A DNA stretch of 64,000 bases from Oopsacas minuta (GCA_024704765.1 JAKMXF010000327.1:265360-329359); one strand, 5' to 3'. Numbered from the stretch's first letter, positions 9,864-21,905 are shown. The notes: generated by a model from the sequence alone, not told the origin. Translations and numbers: made by a program.

Positions 9864-11345
9864 TGTTCAATCCCAATTTAACAACTTTCCTTTTTCTTTG
9901 GAGTAAACCTTGCAGAGCTAGTTCTAAAACACACTGACAATTTGAGTAGGACCCTCCAATCAACAGCCATATCTGCCTCCGAAGGAGCCAACATCGCCGC
10001 CATGACAGTGACAACACTGAGATCACTTCGCACTGATGACCACTCCACTGGCTTTTGGGATCATTTGATCAATGCTCAGCAAGATCTGAATGTGTGTGAG
10101 TCTAAGCTTCCAAGAAGGAGGAAAGTACCCAAGCGGTATGATGATGGTACACCAGTTGATTTTCCCGATGATTGCCAGACACACTATCGTCAGTCTTAAT
10201 TTGAGTCCCTTGACCTGGTAATCAAAGCTATAGAGGACAGGTTTGATCAGCCTGACTACAATTTATATAGACGTTTGTAGGAACTTCTCACTCACACTAT
10301 CCTCGGAGAGATCACGTAGGAATATTTCGACTTCGTAGCCAACTTCTACCTTGATGATTTCGACACTTCTCAGCTCCTCCGGCTGCATCTCGAAATTTCG
10401 AGCAACATTCCCTGACAAGCTTGAGTCTCAAACAGTGTCCTTTCACGATATTATGAGATACATCCAGAGCTTATCAGAGGCAGAGCGTTCCTTGATAAGT
10501 GAGGTTGTCACTCTGTTGAAACTGGTTCTGGTTCTTCCATCAACGAATGCTGTCAGCAAGTGGTCATTTAGTGCCATGGGGCTTCTGAAGACTTATCTGC
10601 GAACTATAATGAAGCAGGAGCGAGTGAACCATTTGATGCTATTGCATGTCCTCAAGGATCACAATGACAACTTCTCATGTGTTGAAGTGGCTAACTCCTT
10701 CATCTGTAATTAAGAGCACCGTCTCACATGTCTTTGGACACTTCCACTCATAAGATTGTTTCCCATGTGCGTTACCAACCAGTACGAATGTTTTTAGGCA
10801 ATATATTTTAGTTTAATTAGAGTTTATGAGTTCTATACTAGTAGCTAACTGCGATGACGCGTTAAATCTGGTCCGACCAATTCAAAATTGCTTCCTCCGG
10901 ACCTGGGTATACAACAATATGTCTTCCGAAAGTATTCAGTGCTATAGAAAATCAACGTGAGAAGTCAGGCGTCAGAGGAATCCTGCTTCACCACGATAGT
11001 TCTTTATCGCACACAGCACGAGGAACTCGTGAGCTTTTAGAGAATTCTAGGATCGGACGCTGCCCACCCACCCTACAGTCCAGACCTAGCCCCTTGCCAT
11101 TTTTGGTTATTCCCAAAGCTGAAAGATCAACTCCATGGGAGGAGATTTTTTATTAATGAAGAGTTGACCGGGACACTTCCGTAGCTATTGAGATGATACC
11201 CAAAGAGGAATGGTAAATGTGTTTTGATACCTGGTTAACGCATGAAAAGTGTAAAGAGTGTCGACAAGTATTTCAATAATATGACCATATAAATGTAATA
11301 CCAATTATGTATGTATGTAAACCACAAACCATTCGAGTGCCCTCG

Positions 11346-12458
11346 TATATGTAACTATATATGGTCACTCTACTGTTCACACTTTTAGAGAATAAGACAC
11401 CAAATTGGGCTCGTGTACTCACAGTAATATCTAGTTGTGCGCCAGACATTTGAAAAATTTCCTATCTTTATATTTTCACCATGACACCCCGTATTTAGCC
11501 AAATTGGATTGTAGGGTTTTACAATTAGGCATAAATACATAAACTTAGTTCTGGTGGAGTATATGCACTTTAATTTGCACTGTAATGAATTTGAATTGAG
11601 TAGACTGCAATTCTATTGCCCAATTCATCCTATTAAATATAAGTATACACACTGATCAATTATCCACTGAAATAAATTTTGTACAAATTTAGGTTGGCAA
11701 GACGGTGATTTGAGATTTTGATATGATATATTTGGCCAAAGTGACGTAATCATAAATATGTCCCTCCATTTGTCATTTAATATTTGCACAGTAATCCCTG
11801 GATTTGGAGATTTCATATCTTTGAAATCTCCAAATATGACTTCCTAATTCCTATACAAGTATATATTTCTAGTGTCCAGCATTAGCGGACTAGTATTGTA
11901 CTATTCTGCATACGCGAATTTCACCGTACAACGAAGTTGAAAGTACAAGAATTTTAGAAGCCCGTGGCTGGGAGAAAAATTCTTACTCCAGGGGACATCT
12001 ACTATCTCTATTCTAATATAATATCAGCTTCTTTAGGTGTCTTTACTCTGAGATTTCCGTTTAAAGTTTTGCTATTTTGTTACACTATATTTCGCTATAC
12101 AGGTCTAGTATCTCTCAAACATTCAACCATTCTTTCATTTTGTTAGTGTAATCCTTTGGTTCTTATAGGTGGTATATAGGTAGGGTTTCATTGGGAGGAC
12201 CTCCCCAAATTTCGGGGGTCTTCTCCAAACATATCTATATAGTATATTCATTTTGTTCAAGCAAGTTGAGGCAAGACCCTTTAACTTCAGGGGGACTCCT
12301 CAAAATGTATTATTTGAAATGAATATAGGTTTATAGCGCAATAACAATCAACAACGATCCAACAAAGGGATTTCTGTCCATGAAAATGTTGCTAGAGTAG
12401 ATAATGGATATAGTAACATTTTCGCGGCGTTTCTATCTAAAATAGCTTCCGGCAATAC
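11346..12458. other. no gene seen; contains a perfect hairpin
   Basis: AT-rich sequence without a supportable frame. It contains the hairpin at 11802-11835 and a short GGGAGG/CCTCCC inverted motif near 12193. Nothing else is recognisable. Confidence 0.5.
11802..11835. repeat. 14-bp perfect inverted repeat, 6-nt loop
   Basis: ATTTGGAGATTTCA (11802-11815) and TGAAATCTCCAAAT (11822-11835) are exact reverse complements separated by six bases. It could be the core of a small MITE or a structured transcript; no flanking duplication was seen. Confidence 0.8.
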
Positions 12459-12724
12459 CAGTGGCGGATCCAGGAATCTCTGGCGGGGATATCAACCCAG
12501 CTGGGGGTCTGGGGTGCGAAGCCCCTGGCCACCCAACTAACTACAATTCATGTGTATTTTATTCTATTCTCACCGATGGAATGTCTTTCCTATATTCCAC
12601 TTGTATCCAGTTTAGATTACTACATTTAATCTATATCATCTAATAGCGTATGCACGTATATAGAATATCTGTTAAATTATTCATTCAGTTTAAAATATAA
12701 AAATCTAAAACCTAAATTACGAAA

Positions 12725-15207
12725 CTATATTACAAAATCTATTTTGCGCTTTTTTGCAAGTGCAAATCGATTGATTAAGTTAGATATATCAAGTTCTATA
12801 TCCTTATGGATATACATCAAAGCTAATCCGTTTAATCGTTCGTCCAACATTGGTGATCTGAGCCTGTTTTTCAAAATTTTCATAGCACTAAAGCATCTTT
12901 CTGGAGTACATGTAGCAACAGGTAATGTTAAAGCTATTTGAAATAATTTCTTTACATTTTCGAAGTGGAATGGCAAACTTGAAAGGAACTCATGGATATC
13001 TCCCGTATCTACTTTTCTTTGAAATGATTGGAAGACTCTCAATTCCTCAAAAAATTCCATTTGTGTACAATTCAATAGTGTTTGATAGAAAGAAAACACA
13101 GTTTCAAGTAAGTTTATATTTATTTCATTTGTTTGTAATAACATATTCAATTGTAACGCAATCTTTGATTGACCTGAAAATCTCAAATTTAGATGCTCAA
13201 TAACTCCATCTATGTAGGGAATCCAAATTCTTTGTCTGTAATAGTCACAGGTACTTTCACTTGTAAGATTCGAAGAAGTACTCATAGTTACACAAGATTC
13301 ATCATATGATATACTGAGAATTCCTTTAGACGAATTTCTTGGTTTAGACAGTGTTATTCCTAACATTTGTGAGTATAATTCAACTGTACCGAATACACTA
13401 AGCTTACTCCCATTCCATTGCTGTGAATCCTCTCTCAATACGGCAAGTGTTTCTATTGTTTATTCAATTAATTGCATGCATTCAACATAATTTAGATTCA
13501 CAGTCTGTAACACCTTGGAAAGTATAATAGTAATTAACAGTACTTTGCCAACACATGCTAGTGATATTAAAAAGGAGGAATTTTTAATACAATTTAAGTG
13601 AGAAAGCGCTTGAGCTCGAGATTTACAATTGAAATGATTGTCGCTAATAATTCTTTCTAGGCCTAAAATAATAGATGAAATATTGGAATAGAATCGTATA
13701 ATTGCATCATGTCTCTCAACAAACCTAGTGGAACAATATGAAATGAACTGTGCGTCGAAAACATTCCTTCTTCCAGAAGAATCATTGATATAATTTATCG
13801 TCGCAGAAACAATATCAAATATGTGTCTTATTTCTGTTAATTTTGAAGAATCATTAAGCACAAGGTTTAATCTGTGATTTGTACAGTGCAAGTATATTGC
13901 AAGTGGAGCATGTTTGATTATACGCGTAGTGACTCCTGAAATATGGCCTGACATGGTTGAACACCCGTCATAGCATTGAGCTATACAATTGTCAATATTC
14001 AACCCAGTAGATGTAACACGACTTAGTATTTCATCAGTGATTGACTTAGCATCCACAAATTCCATTGCTCCGTAAGATATAAATTCTTCTTTGATAAATG
14101 CATCTTCAGATACATAGCGAATGCAGAAACATAAGTGCTTTTGGTGGGAACTATCAGTTGTCTCATCAGCAAGTATAGCAAAGTATCCAATTTTCTGTAT
14201 CTCACTAACAATTGCAATAAGAATTTCTTGGCCACACAGATCTATAAACATGTTCTGGATAGTTTTTGAAATATACGTCGCATTTTTATTGGTTTTTAAT
14301 AAATGTTCCTTTAATAATTTGTCACCACTTTCAACCCTAAAAGCTAATAAAGCACGGAAATTCCCAGATTATCCAGAGATATCAACTTCATCATTTAATT
14401 GCACATCATCCCTGTGGCCTCTTAGAGCAATACCCAATCTACCACACAAGATTATCGTTTTGATGATCGGAATAAGGCGTTCCCTATTTTCATTTTCCTC
14501 GTCCTTACGTGCTTCACAATTGATGTTACTATACTTTTTGAATTTTGCATGTTGTAAACGAAAATGTCGGCTCGTTCTTGAGCAGATTTGTGATAATCTT
14601 TCAAAATATGTTCTTTAACCTTTCATGAATCTTTTTGTAACTTGTAAACGGAGTTTGAACAAATGAACCAACTTTTGTTAATTTTCCTTTATGATTTTCA
14701 ACTTCTCTCGAAGTGAACAGTGCACAAGGAACACAAACCACTCCCTTAATTAAAAACGAATATTTAAAACAATCAAATTTTCCAGTGATATGAGGAAATG
14801 ATAAATAGACCCTCTGAGTCTTCCATTTACCCTTAGAAGCTGAACTGATAAGCTTTTCACTAAAAGGAAATGAAAAATTAAGATCATGCATGCGATGTTT
14901 TGCGAGCAAATTTAATTTTTGGAAATCAGAGAGTGCAGGACAATCTAAAACCAATCATTCTCGGGAACTTACACAAATATCCGATATCATATAAATCTAG
15001 ATCGGTATCCAAGGATGACCTCTCTGTCATACCTTCAGCAATGTAAGAAGAATCTTGATTTGGCAGTGATTCTGGGTCTACCAACAACGTTCCTTGCATA
15101 GTTGTATCATTACCATCTATATTTAGATTGAACTCGGGGTTAGATGACTGACTGGAAGTAGCATTTGAACAGAAATAATCCAATAAACATTTTCTTTTGG
15201 GATCCAT
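12725..15207 (-). pseudogene. Zaphod/THAP12-like hAT transposase
   Basis: The start is the ATG at 15207 (MDPKRKCLLDYF). A TTF-type zinc-finger region follows (FKYSFLIKGVVCVPCALF), then a block with [11 protein letters not shown] and SGNFRALLAFRVESGDKLL, the first catalytic region YFAILADETTDSS, CYDGCSTMSG with the second Asp, LHCTNHRLNLVL, and a C-terminal dimerisation block CTPERCFSAMKILKNRLRS with the expected ER-FS motif. The family includes the vertebrate 52-kDa repressor of the inhibitor of PKR (THAP12). Two frameshifts (near 14930 and 14610) and two in-frame stops (near 14370 and at 13460) break it. The Merlin insertion sits 9 bp upstream of the ATG and would also cut it off from its promoter. 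Confidence 0.87.
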
Positions 15208-15216
15208 AATCAAATG

Positions 15217-15803
15217 GTACAACTATAGAATCCGACACCCCCCAACTTTTTTAATGTAGTCAAAAATCGCTATATGCACCGTTGAAGAACTCGTTGAGAG
15301 AAGCTGATCGAGCTTTCGAACTCAAAAATCGGATGGAAACTGACGAAGTTACGAAAAATCTCCTAAATAAGCCAAATCCTATGGAGAAAATTGTATTAGC
15401 CACTATACTGAAATGATGTTGATGAATTCTCTACAAATACCATAGGAATGCACACATAATCAATCTTGCGGTTATCAACCCTTGCGTCAGTTGATTGATT
15501 CTTTTATGAATTTATTAGTTTGCGTAATTTGTAGTTATTGCTATTAAGAACGGTCAATTTAAACCTGGTGTGGCCTGGTTCCCAAAGGGGCGAAAACCTG
15601 GTCACACCGTATATCTCGAAAACTATAATTCGCATCGCTTAGCTTTAAAAAGGAAAACGGTAGGTCTTGGCCTCATCTAGCCAAAAAATACCACTTGGCC
15701 CACATCCAGCTATCCTAACAATAGGTGTTATGCACTATGAATGTTGCCAAATATTCATCAAGTACATTTCAAAGATATCTTAACTAGGATTCATTTGTTG
15801 CTT
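15217..15803. repeat. left TIR of Merlin element 1
   Basis: This matches the inverse of 18501-19084 almost base for base, including GGTTATCAACCCTTGCGTCA and CCTGGTGTGGCCTGGTTCCC. The copies part company just after GGATTCATTTGTTG. Confidence 0.9.
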
Positions 15804-16621
15804 AGAAATATCCCAAATTTATATATTTAACCTAAGTAGAACTGGCTCCCTTGCTTGTTATTTTATCGCACTGGCTTCAGAAACCCTAGAAGCAACAAAA
15901 GGAGGCATGCCACAACCTTCATAATTAATACGTTTATTCACCCATTTTCTAGCTACAAATGGCCGGATCCAACTTAGTATTCATGTTGTTATCCAGGTGC
16001 AAACGCGTGTGCTGTTTTAGGGACCTTTAATTCTATACGCTAGCGATATAGGAACGGGATTAGATAGTGTCATGGTTGCTCCTGGGTCTGGGCTGATGTT
16101 AAAAGCACAAGTTGAATGGTTGCAGTGGGACTTTTTCTGTATTATTGTTTCAGTCCGTTTGTATGTAAACTGTTTGCAAATAGTAATCTCTTCGTTGAAC
16201 TAGTTCTTCAGCTCGTTTGTGTACAAATTATTTGTAAATATTTATGATCTGAAATACTTCCTGCGCTTACACAGGGATCACGACATCAATACGACAGGAA
16301 TAGAAACAGCCCGAAATAGCTGTTATTGTCCAACGGAAGTTGCAATTGTTACTGTTCATAGCTATTAATAGTATGTCGTTAACAATAAACAACAAGTATT
16401 CTGTTAACAACACTACATAACTTCCAATGTTAGCCGGGGTGAGTATTTATTTCAAGCCACCATATGCCTTAGGGGCAGTTATTCGAGGCAATGTGGGCGC
16501 ATTTACTAGTTTCAATATCCCTTAGAATAGCTTATGCTAACATTTAGCAAGTATGTGATGTAAGAGTGTATAATGTAACTATTCTTAACAAAGTAATACT
16601 ATATATATATTAACAACTAAA

Positions 16622-17469
16622 CTACACAACAGGATATAATTCTCTAATGCACTTGACGATGCTGTTTAGGATGTTTCCTTTATTCTTTCTTCTCCAACAA
16701 GACTCGATAAGGTGGGATTCTAGCAATTCAGGATTTGTTGCTTGGCCTCTTCTTTGCCTTTTCTTGACCACACCCCAAGCGTTTTCTATCCCTTGTGTAT
16801 GGGTACCGTCAATTGGATCCACAAAATTCTCAGAATGGTTCACAGTGTGATGATCGTAGCCTGCAGCTGGGACAACATTATAAGCAGCCCATTCGTCTGA
16901 GTGGATGGTAGTTCCAGGTAATACATATCGCTGAATGATGGGAAGTAGGGTTGCACCTCAGCGATCGGGAACTGGGATCATCAGTACGTTATCAGTACCT
17001 TGCTCATATATACCGAAAACCCATTGACCAGTGAGTAATCTACCACGGTTATATTTTCGTCTCCCAAATTTCGATTCATCAATCTCCACCACTGTACCGG
17101 GCCCGCCTATTGGCTCCTGATTTATTATTAGATCCTCAATGCAAACATCTCTCATAAAATTCTTCCAGTCCACAACAGTATTCGGAAACCATTGCAATTA
17201 TTTCTCAAGAAATGCGTGTGACTGTATATCTTCACTCCAAAAATACAAGAACTGCATTAGTGAGGGAAGAGATAGGTTTGAACCCTTGAAGAAAGACTCA
17301 TAAAGAAGTGAACAGGTTGTCTTACACGCTCTACATCTCCATTTTTATTGTCCTTAGAATCGGTAAATGTACCCACATACATTATTGAGCCGCATCTGCA
17401 CTGGACTCCTCGTGGTAACAAGCCATAATGCTTAAGGTAATCTATAGTATTTTCCAGAGAAGAAGACAA
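16622..17469 (-). pseudogene. Merlin (IS1595-like) transposase, decayed
   Basis: Read on the minus strand. The N-terminus has GLLPRGVQCRCGSIM, part of a Cys-rich zinc ribbon, continued after a frameshift by WRCRACKTTCS. The DDE core follows: EPIGGPGTVVEIDESKFGRR (first Asp), GQWVFGIYEQGT, TTIHSDEWAAYN (second Asp), the NHSENFVDP motif and GTHTQGIENAWGVVKKRQRR (catalytic Glu). The C-terminus ends IRELYPVV at 16622. Defects are one frameshift near 17340 and stops near 17198 and 16958. Merlin transposases resemble bacterial IS1016/IS1595 proteins, but the long TIRs and the eukaryotic setting rule out a bacterial IS. Confidence 0.88.
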
Positions 17470-18500
17470 CTGAAAGAGATCAGACAGTAAAAAGCTTGCT
17501 GAAATGTCAGGAATAATTAAGGGTTCGAGTAATATTGTGTGGTCTATTGTGGTTTGAATGATAGTAGTATATTACAAAATAATGTACGAATGGTCTATAT
17601 ATTAACATACATTACAACCCATTCACATTTTTGGAATTCTTTTTACTAAAGCGACACAATTAAAGCTTAGATTATGTAGTTGTTTGTGGGCAACATTTTA
17701 CTGCACAGTGTAACTTGAGTATAATTTGTTCAAAGGAATGTAGATTTTCATTAGTGATAGAAAATCATAGTGGTATCAAGTCACTATCAACGATTAACTA
17801 TACGACGAGTAGTACGTATATTCAATTCATATACTATGATCATTGAATTGTTGGGAATTTCAGTCAAATCATACACAGGTATAATATAACCTAAAGCCCA
17901 CCATATACGATGCATTTTTGTTGCATAAAACAGTTGCAATCAATCAAGTTGCATGGTGTATTGTGGGATTAACAATGCACGTATTTCCTATGGATATTCC
18001 CTTAGCCAATCCGAAAAATATATTGGGAATCAGTGCTGGAAGCCAATTTGCACAAACTACATTATAACCACACTGACATTAGCAAAGAATGTGTAAATTA
18101 TGAGCAAAATATGTTAACTTGAAACATGGGCGAGGGATGGCGCTGGCAAACAAGGGCATAGATCCATAAATTATGGGACGAATTGTAAAACTTGTGATTT
18201 GGTACGAAAATGATCGCAAAATCCGTACATCATCGCAAATTGTTCAAAAGTGGGGGTACACTTCCTCCTCCGTCCCCCCGGGAATTACGCCCATGGTAGC
18301 ATGTACGCCACTTTGTATCCGGAAACTTACTGTATAACTGTAATGGTGACTGTGAGGCTAGTAACAAACCTCTAGAATCATTAAGTAAAGAAGCCGCATA
18401 TACAGCTATACTAAACAACTAATATGTATCACCAACAGAGTAAATTTGGCGATACTGAGAGTCTTTATCATTCATCTTAGTTCAAGATGTGTTTTTTTAA

Positions 18501-19084
18501 ACAACAAATGAATCCTAGTTAAGATATCTTTGAAATGTACTTGATGAATATTTGGCAACATTCATAGTGCATAACACCTATTGTTAGGATAGCTGGATGT
18601 GGGCCAAGTGGTATTTTTTGGCTAGATGAGGCCAAGACCTACCGTTTTCCTTTTTAAAGCTAAGCGATGCGAATTATAGTTTTCGAGATATACGGTGTGA
18701 CCAGGTTTTCGCCCCTTTGGGAACCAGGCCACACCAGGTTTAAATTGACCGTTCTTAATAGCAATAACTACAAATTACGCAAACTAATAAATTCATAAAA
18801 GAATCAATCAACTGACGCAAGGGTTGATAACCGCAAGATTGATTATGTGTGCATTCCTATGGTATTTGTATAGAATTCATCAACATCATTTCAGTATAGT
18901 GGCTAATACAATTTTCTCCATAGGATTTGGCTTATTTAGGAGATTTTTCGTAACTTCGTCAGTTTCCATCCGATTTTTGAGTTCGAAAGCTCGATCAGCT
19001 TCTCTCAACGAGTTCTTCAACGGTGCATATAGCGATTTTTGACTACATTAAAAAAGTTGGGGGTGTCGGATTCTATAGTTGTAC
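18501..19084. repeat. right TIR of Merlin element 1
   Basis: Inverse copy of 15217-15803. The last bases (CTATAGTTGTAC) mirror the left end. Confidence 0.9.
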
Positions 19085-19663
19085 GGCAAATTAAAAATGG
19101 TCAGGGAAAATTGAAAAGTGGTCAAACCTGTCCAGAGTTTTACAAGCAAAAGTAAAGGTGAAGGCAATTACCTAACCTAGCGTTATATATATATGTACAT
19201 TATACTAATTTCACAACCGAGAGAAGTTGAGTAGCAACAAATAATTGTAAAAACGCTATAAATCAAAGACATGATTGAAATATTGTATGAAAAATATAAA
19301 TAATAATCAGAATGAATTCGAAAAACTAGGAGGCCAAAAGTCTGGTGGGGGGAATATATCCTCCCCTGGATCCGCCACTGAGCAATACAAATTCACCCTT
19401 ACGATCCGACGATGTCGCAACGAGGTAGGTTTACGCAGGCTCCATATCTTGTTTTTACAAATTTGCTTTTATAAATGAGAATTTATTTCTTATTTTGGAT
19501 ACTGTAATCGTGTTTACGGGTCATGTATTTATGTAATTGTTTCGTAGTTACGCATGGTTTACTTGATGTGCTAAATATAAATAATTATTTTATTGATATT
19601 TAAGTTGTTTTAAACTCAACTTTATACTTAATTATTCTAAAAACTACTCCTATTGCTTGTGCT

Positions 19664-20766
19664 TTGAAATCAAATATATCTACTGAATCGAATTCGGATG
19701 TTGGTCCACAGTCCATTTGCAGTCAATCGCCTCAAGATTCATTAGACACAAGGTTGGAAACTTTGGATGTGACCAGTTCTGATGGACATTATTTCAAAGA
19801 GCTGATGTCTAAAGACAATAAACGAAATTTGTTACCTCGGGATTCTGATTATAGAATACATCAAATATTGAAAGCTAGCAAAGGACAAGAACTGTGCTCA
19901 TTCATACCTTCGCTGCACAGAGGCTGTCATATACAGAAGAGAGTTATACTCCCTCTAATTTAACGCTACAATTAAAACTTAGAAATGATAAAATTGTTAA
20001 TCAAGATCTTCGTCAAGTGTTTGGTAACTATATATTGTTGATCTTCAGTTGATGCAAGCAGTTCTGGAACCTGTTCATCGAAGTTTATGTTCAGATGAGT
20101 TATATACTGTAGATCGAAATCTTTCTGGAATGTGTGGGTAGCTTTTCAGATAAGAAATCTAATCCGGTCGTTAATTCTGGTGATAAACCAAATAGTGGCA
20201 TGAACTCGACCAGCTTTTCGTACTACCTGGTCGTCTTACTGGTACTGGTAACGAGAAAGCGAAAATTTACCATGCAACTCAGGGGATTCCAGCTCCTCCG
20301 AATCCATATCAATACACCAAGATTCAGGATAGCATATAGTGCAGCTGGAAGGCAACACACATGAGTATGACTAAAGCGAAGGAAAATCTTAAGATGAGGA
20401 TTGGTAAAGATAATGCAACCAATTGTGTAAAATTTAACTGTTTCCTATGACGGTGCTTATTCTAAACCAAAGTCGGTGATCGGTAGTAAATATTGTTTCG
20501 CTTCTGCAATATCTGCTGAAATAGGTAAAGTTGTCGCTTGAAAAATGGCTTGCAACAGATATGTCCAATGTAATAACTATAAACTTAAGCCTTCCAGGAA
20601 TCCTTTGTTTTTAGAGATAGAACAAGTCAAGTGGGAACCGCATGTTAACCTGCCAAGCAGATTACCCTACATTGCTTCTAACCATCTTGAGTCAAAATTA
20701 GCATCTGTTATACTGAAGGAGTCTCATTCCAAAGGGATGATCTTCCCTGAAGTGAGTAAATACTAA
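19664..20766 (+). pseudogene. possible Mutator-like transposase remnant
   Basis: The plus strand shows three loosely joined pieces: a 99-codon frame at 19664-19963 of unknown kind, a frame ending near 20362 (YSAAGRQHT), and a stretch around 20435-20560 reading SYDGAYSKPKSVIGSKYCFA and SAEIGKVVAWKMACN. The last resembles, from memory, the 'DGxxxKRG...YCFASAIS...TGKV' pattern of the Mutator-like transposase domain. A further frame (20545-20766) continues with PLFLEIEQVKWEPHVN. No TIRs were found. The identification is tentative. Confidence 0.35.
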
Positions 20767-21440
20767 TTAGATACGTAAGTATATTCATAATTACTTAATA
20801 ATTAGTTAATAAAGTAAATAAGTGATAAATTTTTAACAAATCTTTAGAAACACGTATTATAGATTACTAGCAGAGACACTAATGATTTCTTTTTGGTTGT
20901 AATTTCGAAGTAAATTTTTATAGTTTTAATGACGTCCGCAAGAAATACTATTGACAACCGTCACAAATCCATGTATTACAGGCCCTAATTCCACTTCAAC
21001 ACAATATTCATGAAATTAATTCCTTGTGACAACTGCTACAATTGAAAGTGTTCATCGACTCTACAGAGCCGGTTAACTCACATTCACAAATTCCACATAC
21101 TGTTTTACGTATAGTTGTACTTGTTGGAACATTTGTATCACTCAAAGTTTTAGTGTCACTCTCATATGATGAGCGTCTGAATATTTCTGAGATGAATAGC
21201 CTGTTCCACCCTCCGCAACCTTCTTCATATAGTCCGTGATTAGCATTTCCTCCCAAATACTTTCATCTGATGGTCTAGGACAATTTCATTTGACATGATC
21301 CTTTTATCATCACAAAGACGAAATGTTTCACTGGTACGCAAATTGGGCTCAGAATTATGTATAATCCTGATCACATTTAGTATTCGTTTTATATCTGTCG
21401 TTATAACGATTGACAGCTAACACGGTTCCTAGTCCTAGAA
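20767..21440 (-). other. no recognised gene; short Cys-rich minus-strand frame
   Basis: A minus-strand open frame at 21256-21008 encodes CGICECELTG and CSSCHKEL, a C-x2-C pair pattern that could be a zinc-finger remnant. It has no support beyond the four cysteines. The rest is AT-rich and featureless. Confidence 0.25.
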
Positions 21441-21443
21441 CAT

Positions 21444-21905
21444 GTAGTGCATGCACCCATCAATGTAAAGGCCGCAAAATCAGCAGGGAAGAGAATGGTA
21501 ACAGTATTTTGGGATAGGGAAGGAATTATACCCCTCGACTGGTTGCCTGAGAAGACCGCCATAATCAGTGATTATTACGTTGACGAATTGAAAGAATTAC
21601 GTCAAGTTGACAAGTGGTGTATTGCTGTAACATGACAACGCAAGGCCCCATGTAAGCTCCAAGCAATGGCTGCAATTCATGACTTAGGATTCGAATGCCT
21701 CCCTCATCCCCGTATACTCCAGACCTGGTTCCCAGCGACTACTGGCTGTTTGGAGGGATGAAGAGACCCCTCGAGGGAAGAGATTTGAGGATTTCAAACG
21801 GCTGGAGTACGAAGTACAACAGTGAGAATAGGGACCCCTAAAGAATACTATACCGCTGGGCTGGTAAAGTTACCAGAACGATGGAAATAATGTATAAAGT
21901 TAAAC
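21444..21905 (+). pseudogene. mariner transposase fragment (C-terminal part)
   Basis: The plus strand reads RMVTVFWDREGIIPLDWLPE and ISDYYVDELKELRQ, the segment just before the second catalytic Asp in mariner transposases. It then breaks into fragments in other frames matching DNARPHVSSKQWLQ, PHPPYTPDLVPSDYWLFGGM and EGRDLRISNGW. The N-terminal HTH part is absent and no TIRs are visible, so this is a 5'-truncated relic. It is too diverged from the mariners at 76-11345 and 1782-3110 to be a recent copy. Confidence 0.72.

Larger units (their letters stand above)
5799..10712 (+). pseudogene. ZMYM1-like hAT transposase, C-terminal half, interrupted
   Basis: The plus strand begins with MEVHEDVIGLHAI and continues with LNKCRGQCYDGASNMSG (catalytic Asp region), a frame change, then SGVAKQLRDEEPHALYLHYH, ALNLAAGDAIKR and VLCPTRLTVRG. 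At 6334 an unrelated element intervenes. Reading resumes after 9873 with FFFGVNLAELVLKHTDNLSR, LPRRRKVPKRYDDG, DRFDQPDYNLYR and the hAT dimerisation block LVLPSTNAVSKWSFSAMG, ending at 10712. Order and motifs match the DUF4371/ZMYM1-like hAT family. The usual ERxFS-type Glu is not evident here (SKWSFSAM). It is inactive because of the insertion, stops and frameshifts. Confidence 0.83.
4669..10905 (+). mobile_element. ZMYM1-like hAT element with inverted 5' half, carrying another element
   Basis: The left end begins CAGACCCGCCGAACACAG and the right end, read inverted, CAGGTCCGGAGGAAGC; the match is weak (about 8 of 13). The pentamer GGTAT borders both sides (4664-4668 and 10906-10910), shorter than the usual 8-bp hAT duplication. 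Coding matches the zinc-finger MYM-type protein 1-like hAT family, but the N-terminal half lies on the minus strand and the C-terminal half on the plus strand. A 3.5-kb element of unknown family (6335-9863) splits the C-terminal half. Confidence 0.7.
4043..11290 (+). pseudogene. mariner transposase of the split host element
   Basis: The first segment (4043-4668) reads through a mariner N-terminal domain (LRTIERWY, TRSKM/TVENVELVLGEV in alternate frames) to the first catalytic block GDETWIYHYDPETKRQSKQW and then RKTVTADW. A hAT element interrupts at 4669. The second segment (10906-11290) continues with YTTICLPKVFSAIENQ, HHDSSLSHTARGTRELL and a PYSPDLAPCHFWLFPK-like block in shifted frame. Several frameshifts and stops are present. 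The segment order across the insertion shows that the hAT landed between the first and second catalytic blocks. Confidence 0.82.
76..11345 (+). mobile_element. mariner element split by three later insertions
   Basis: The left end carries AGGGCACTCGAA (79-90) and the right end its reverse complement TTCGAGTGCCCT (11332-11343), each next to a TA dinucleotide. Coding segments occur in mariner order: 4043-4668 (HTH linker and first catalytic block) and 10906-11290 (second block and C-terminus). Removing 158-621, 750-4042 and 4669-10910 leaves roughly 1.2-1.3 kb, the normal mariner length. The residues before the hAT insertion (ADWY) join those after it (TTICLPK) in the usual mariner motif. Ends and coding order are seen; that all pieces form one element is inference, but the length and order fit well. 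Confidence 0.72.
15217..19084 (-). mobile_element. Merlin element with very long TIRs
   Basis: The element begins GTACAACTATAGAATCCGAC and ends with the reverse complement. Inverted repeats run for about 585 bp on each side. The internal gene is a Merlin (DDE_Tnp_IS1595/ISXO2-like) transposase on the minus strand. The flanking 8-mers ATCAAATG and GGCAAATT share only CAAAT, so the duplication is decayed or the boundary is off by a base or two. Confidence 0.85.
12459..19380 (-). mobile_element. Zaphod-type hAT element carrying a Merlin insertion
   Basis: Ends are CAGTGGCGGATCCAGG (from 12459) and CCTGGATCCGCCACTG (to 19380), a perfect 16-bp inverted repeat. The flanking 8-mers are GGCAATAC (12451-12458) and AGCAATAC (19381-19388), seven of eight identical. 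The gene is on the minus strand (15207 to 12725). A complete Merlin element (15217-19084) lies just upstream of its start codon. Without it the hAT would be about 3.05 kb. Confidence 0.92.

Noticed and set aside
15217-17469. Bacterial IS1595-type insertion sequence or contamination
   Set aside because: The protein resembles ISXO2/IS1595 transposases, but TIRs of hundreds of bp, nesting in a eukaryotic hAT and a related copy at 43085 identify Merlin.
21008-21256. Minus-strand 82-codon frame with CxxC pairs as a PHD or RING gene
   Set aside because: Only four cysteines, no further zinc ligands at proper spacing and no continuation upstream or downstream.
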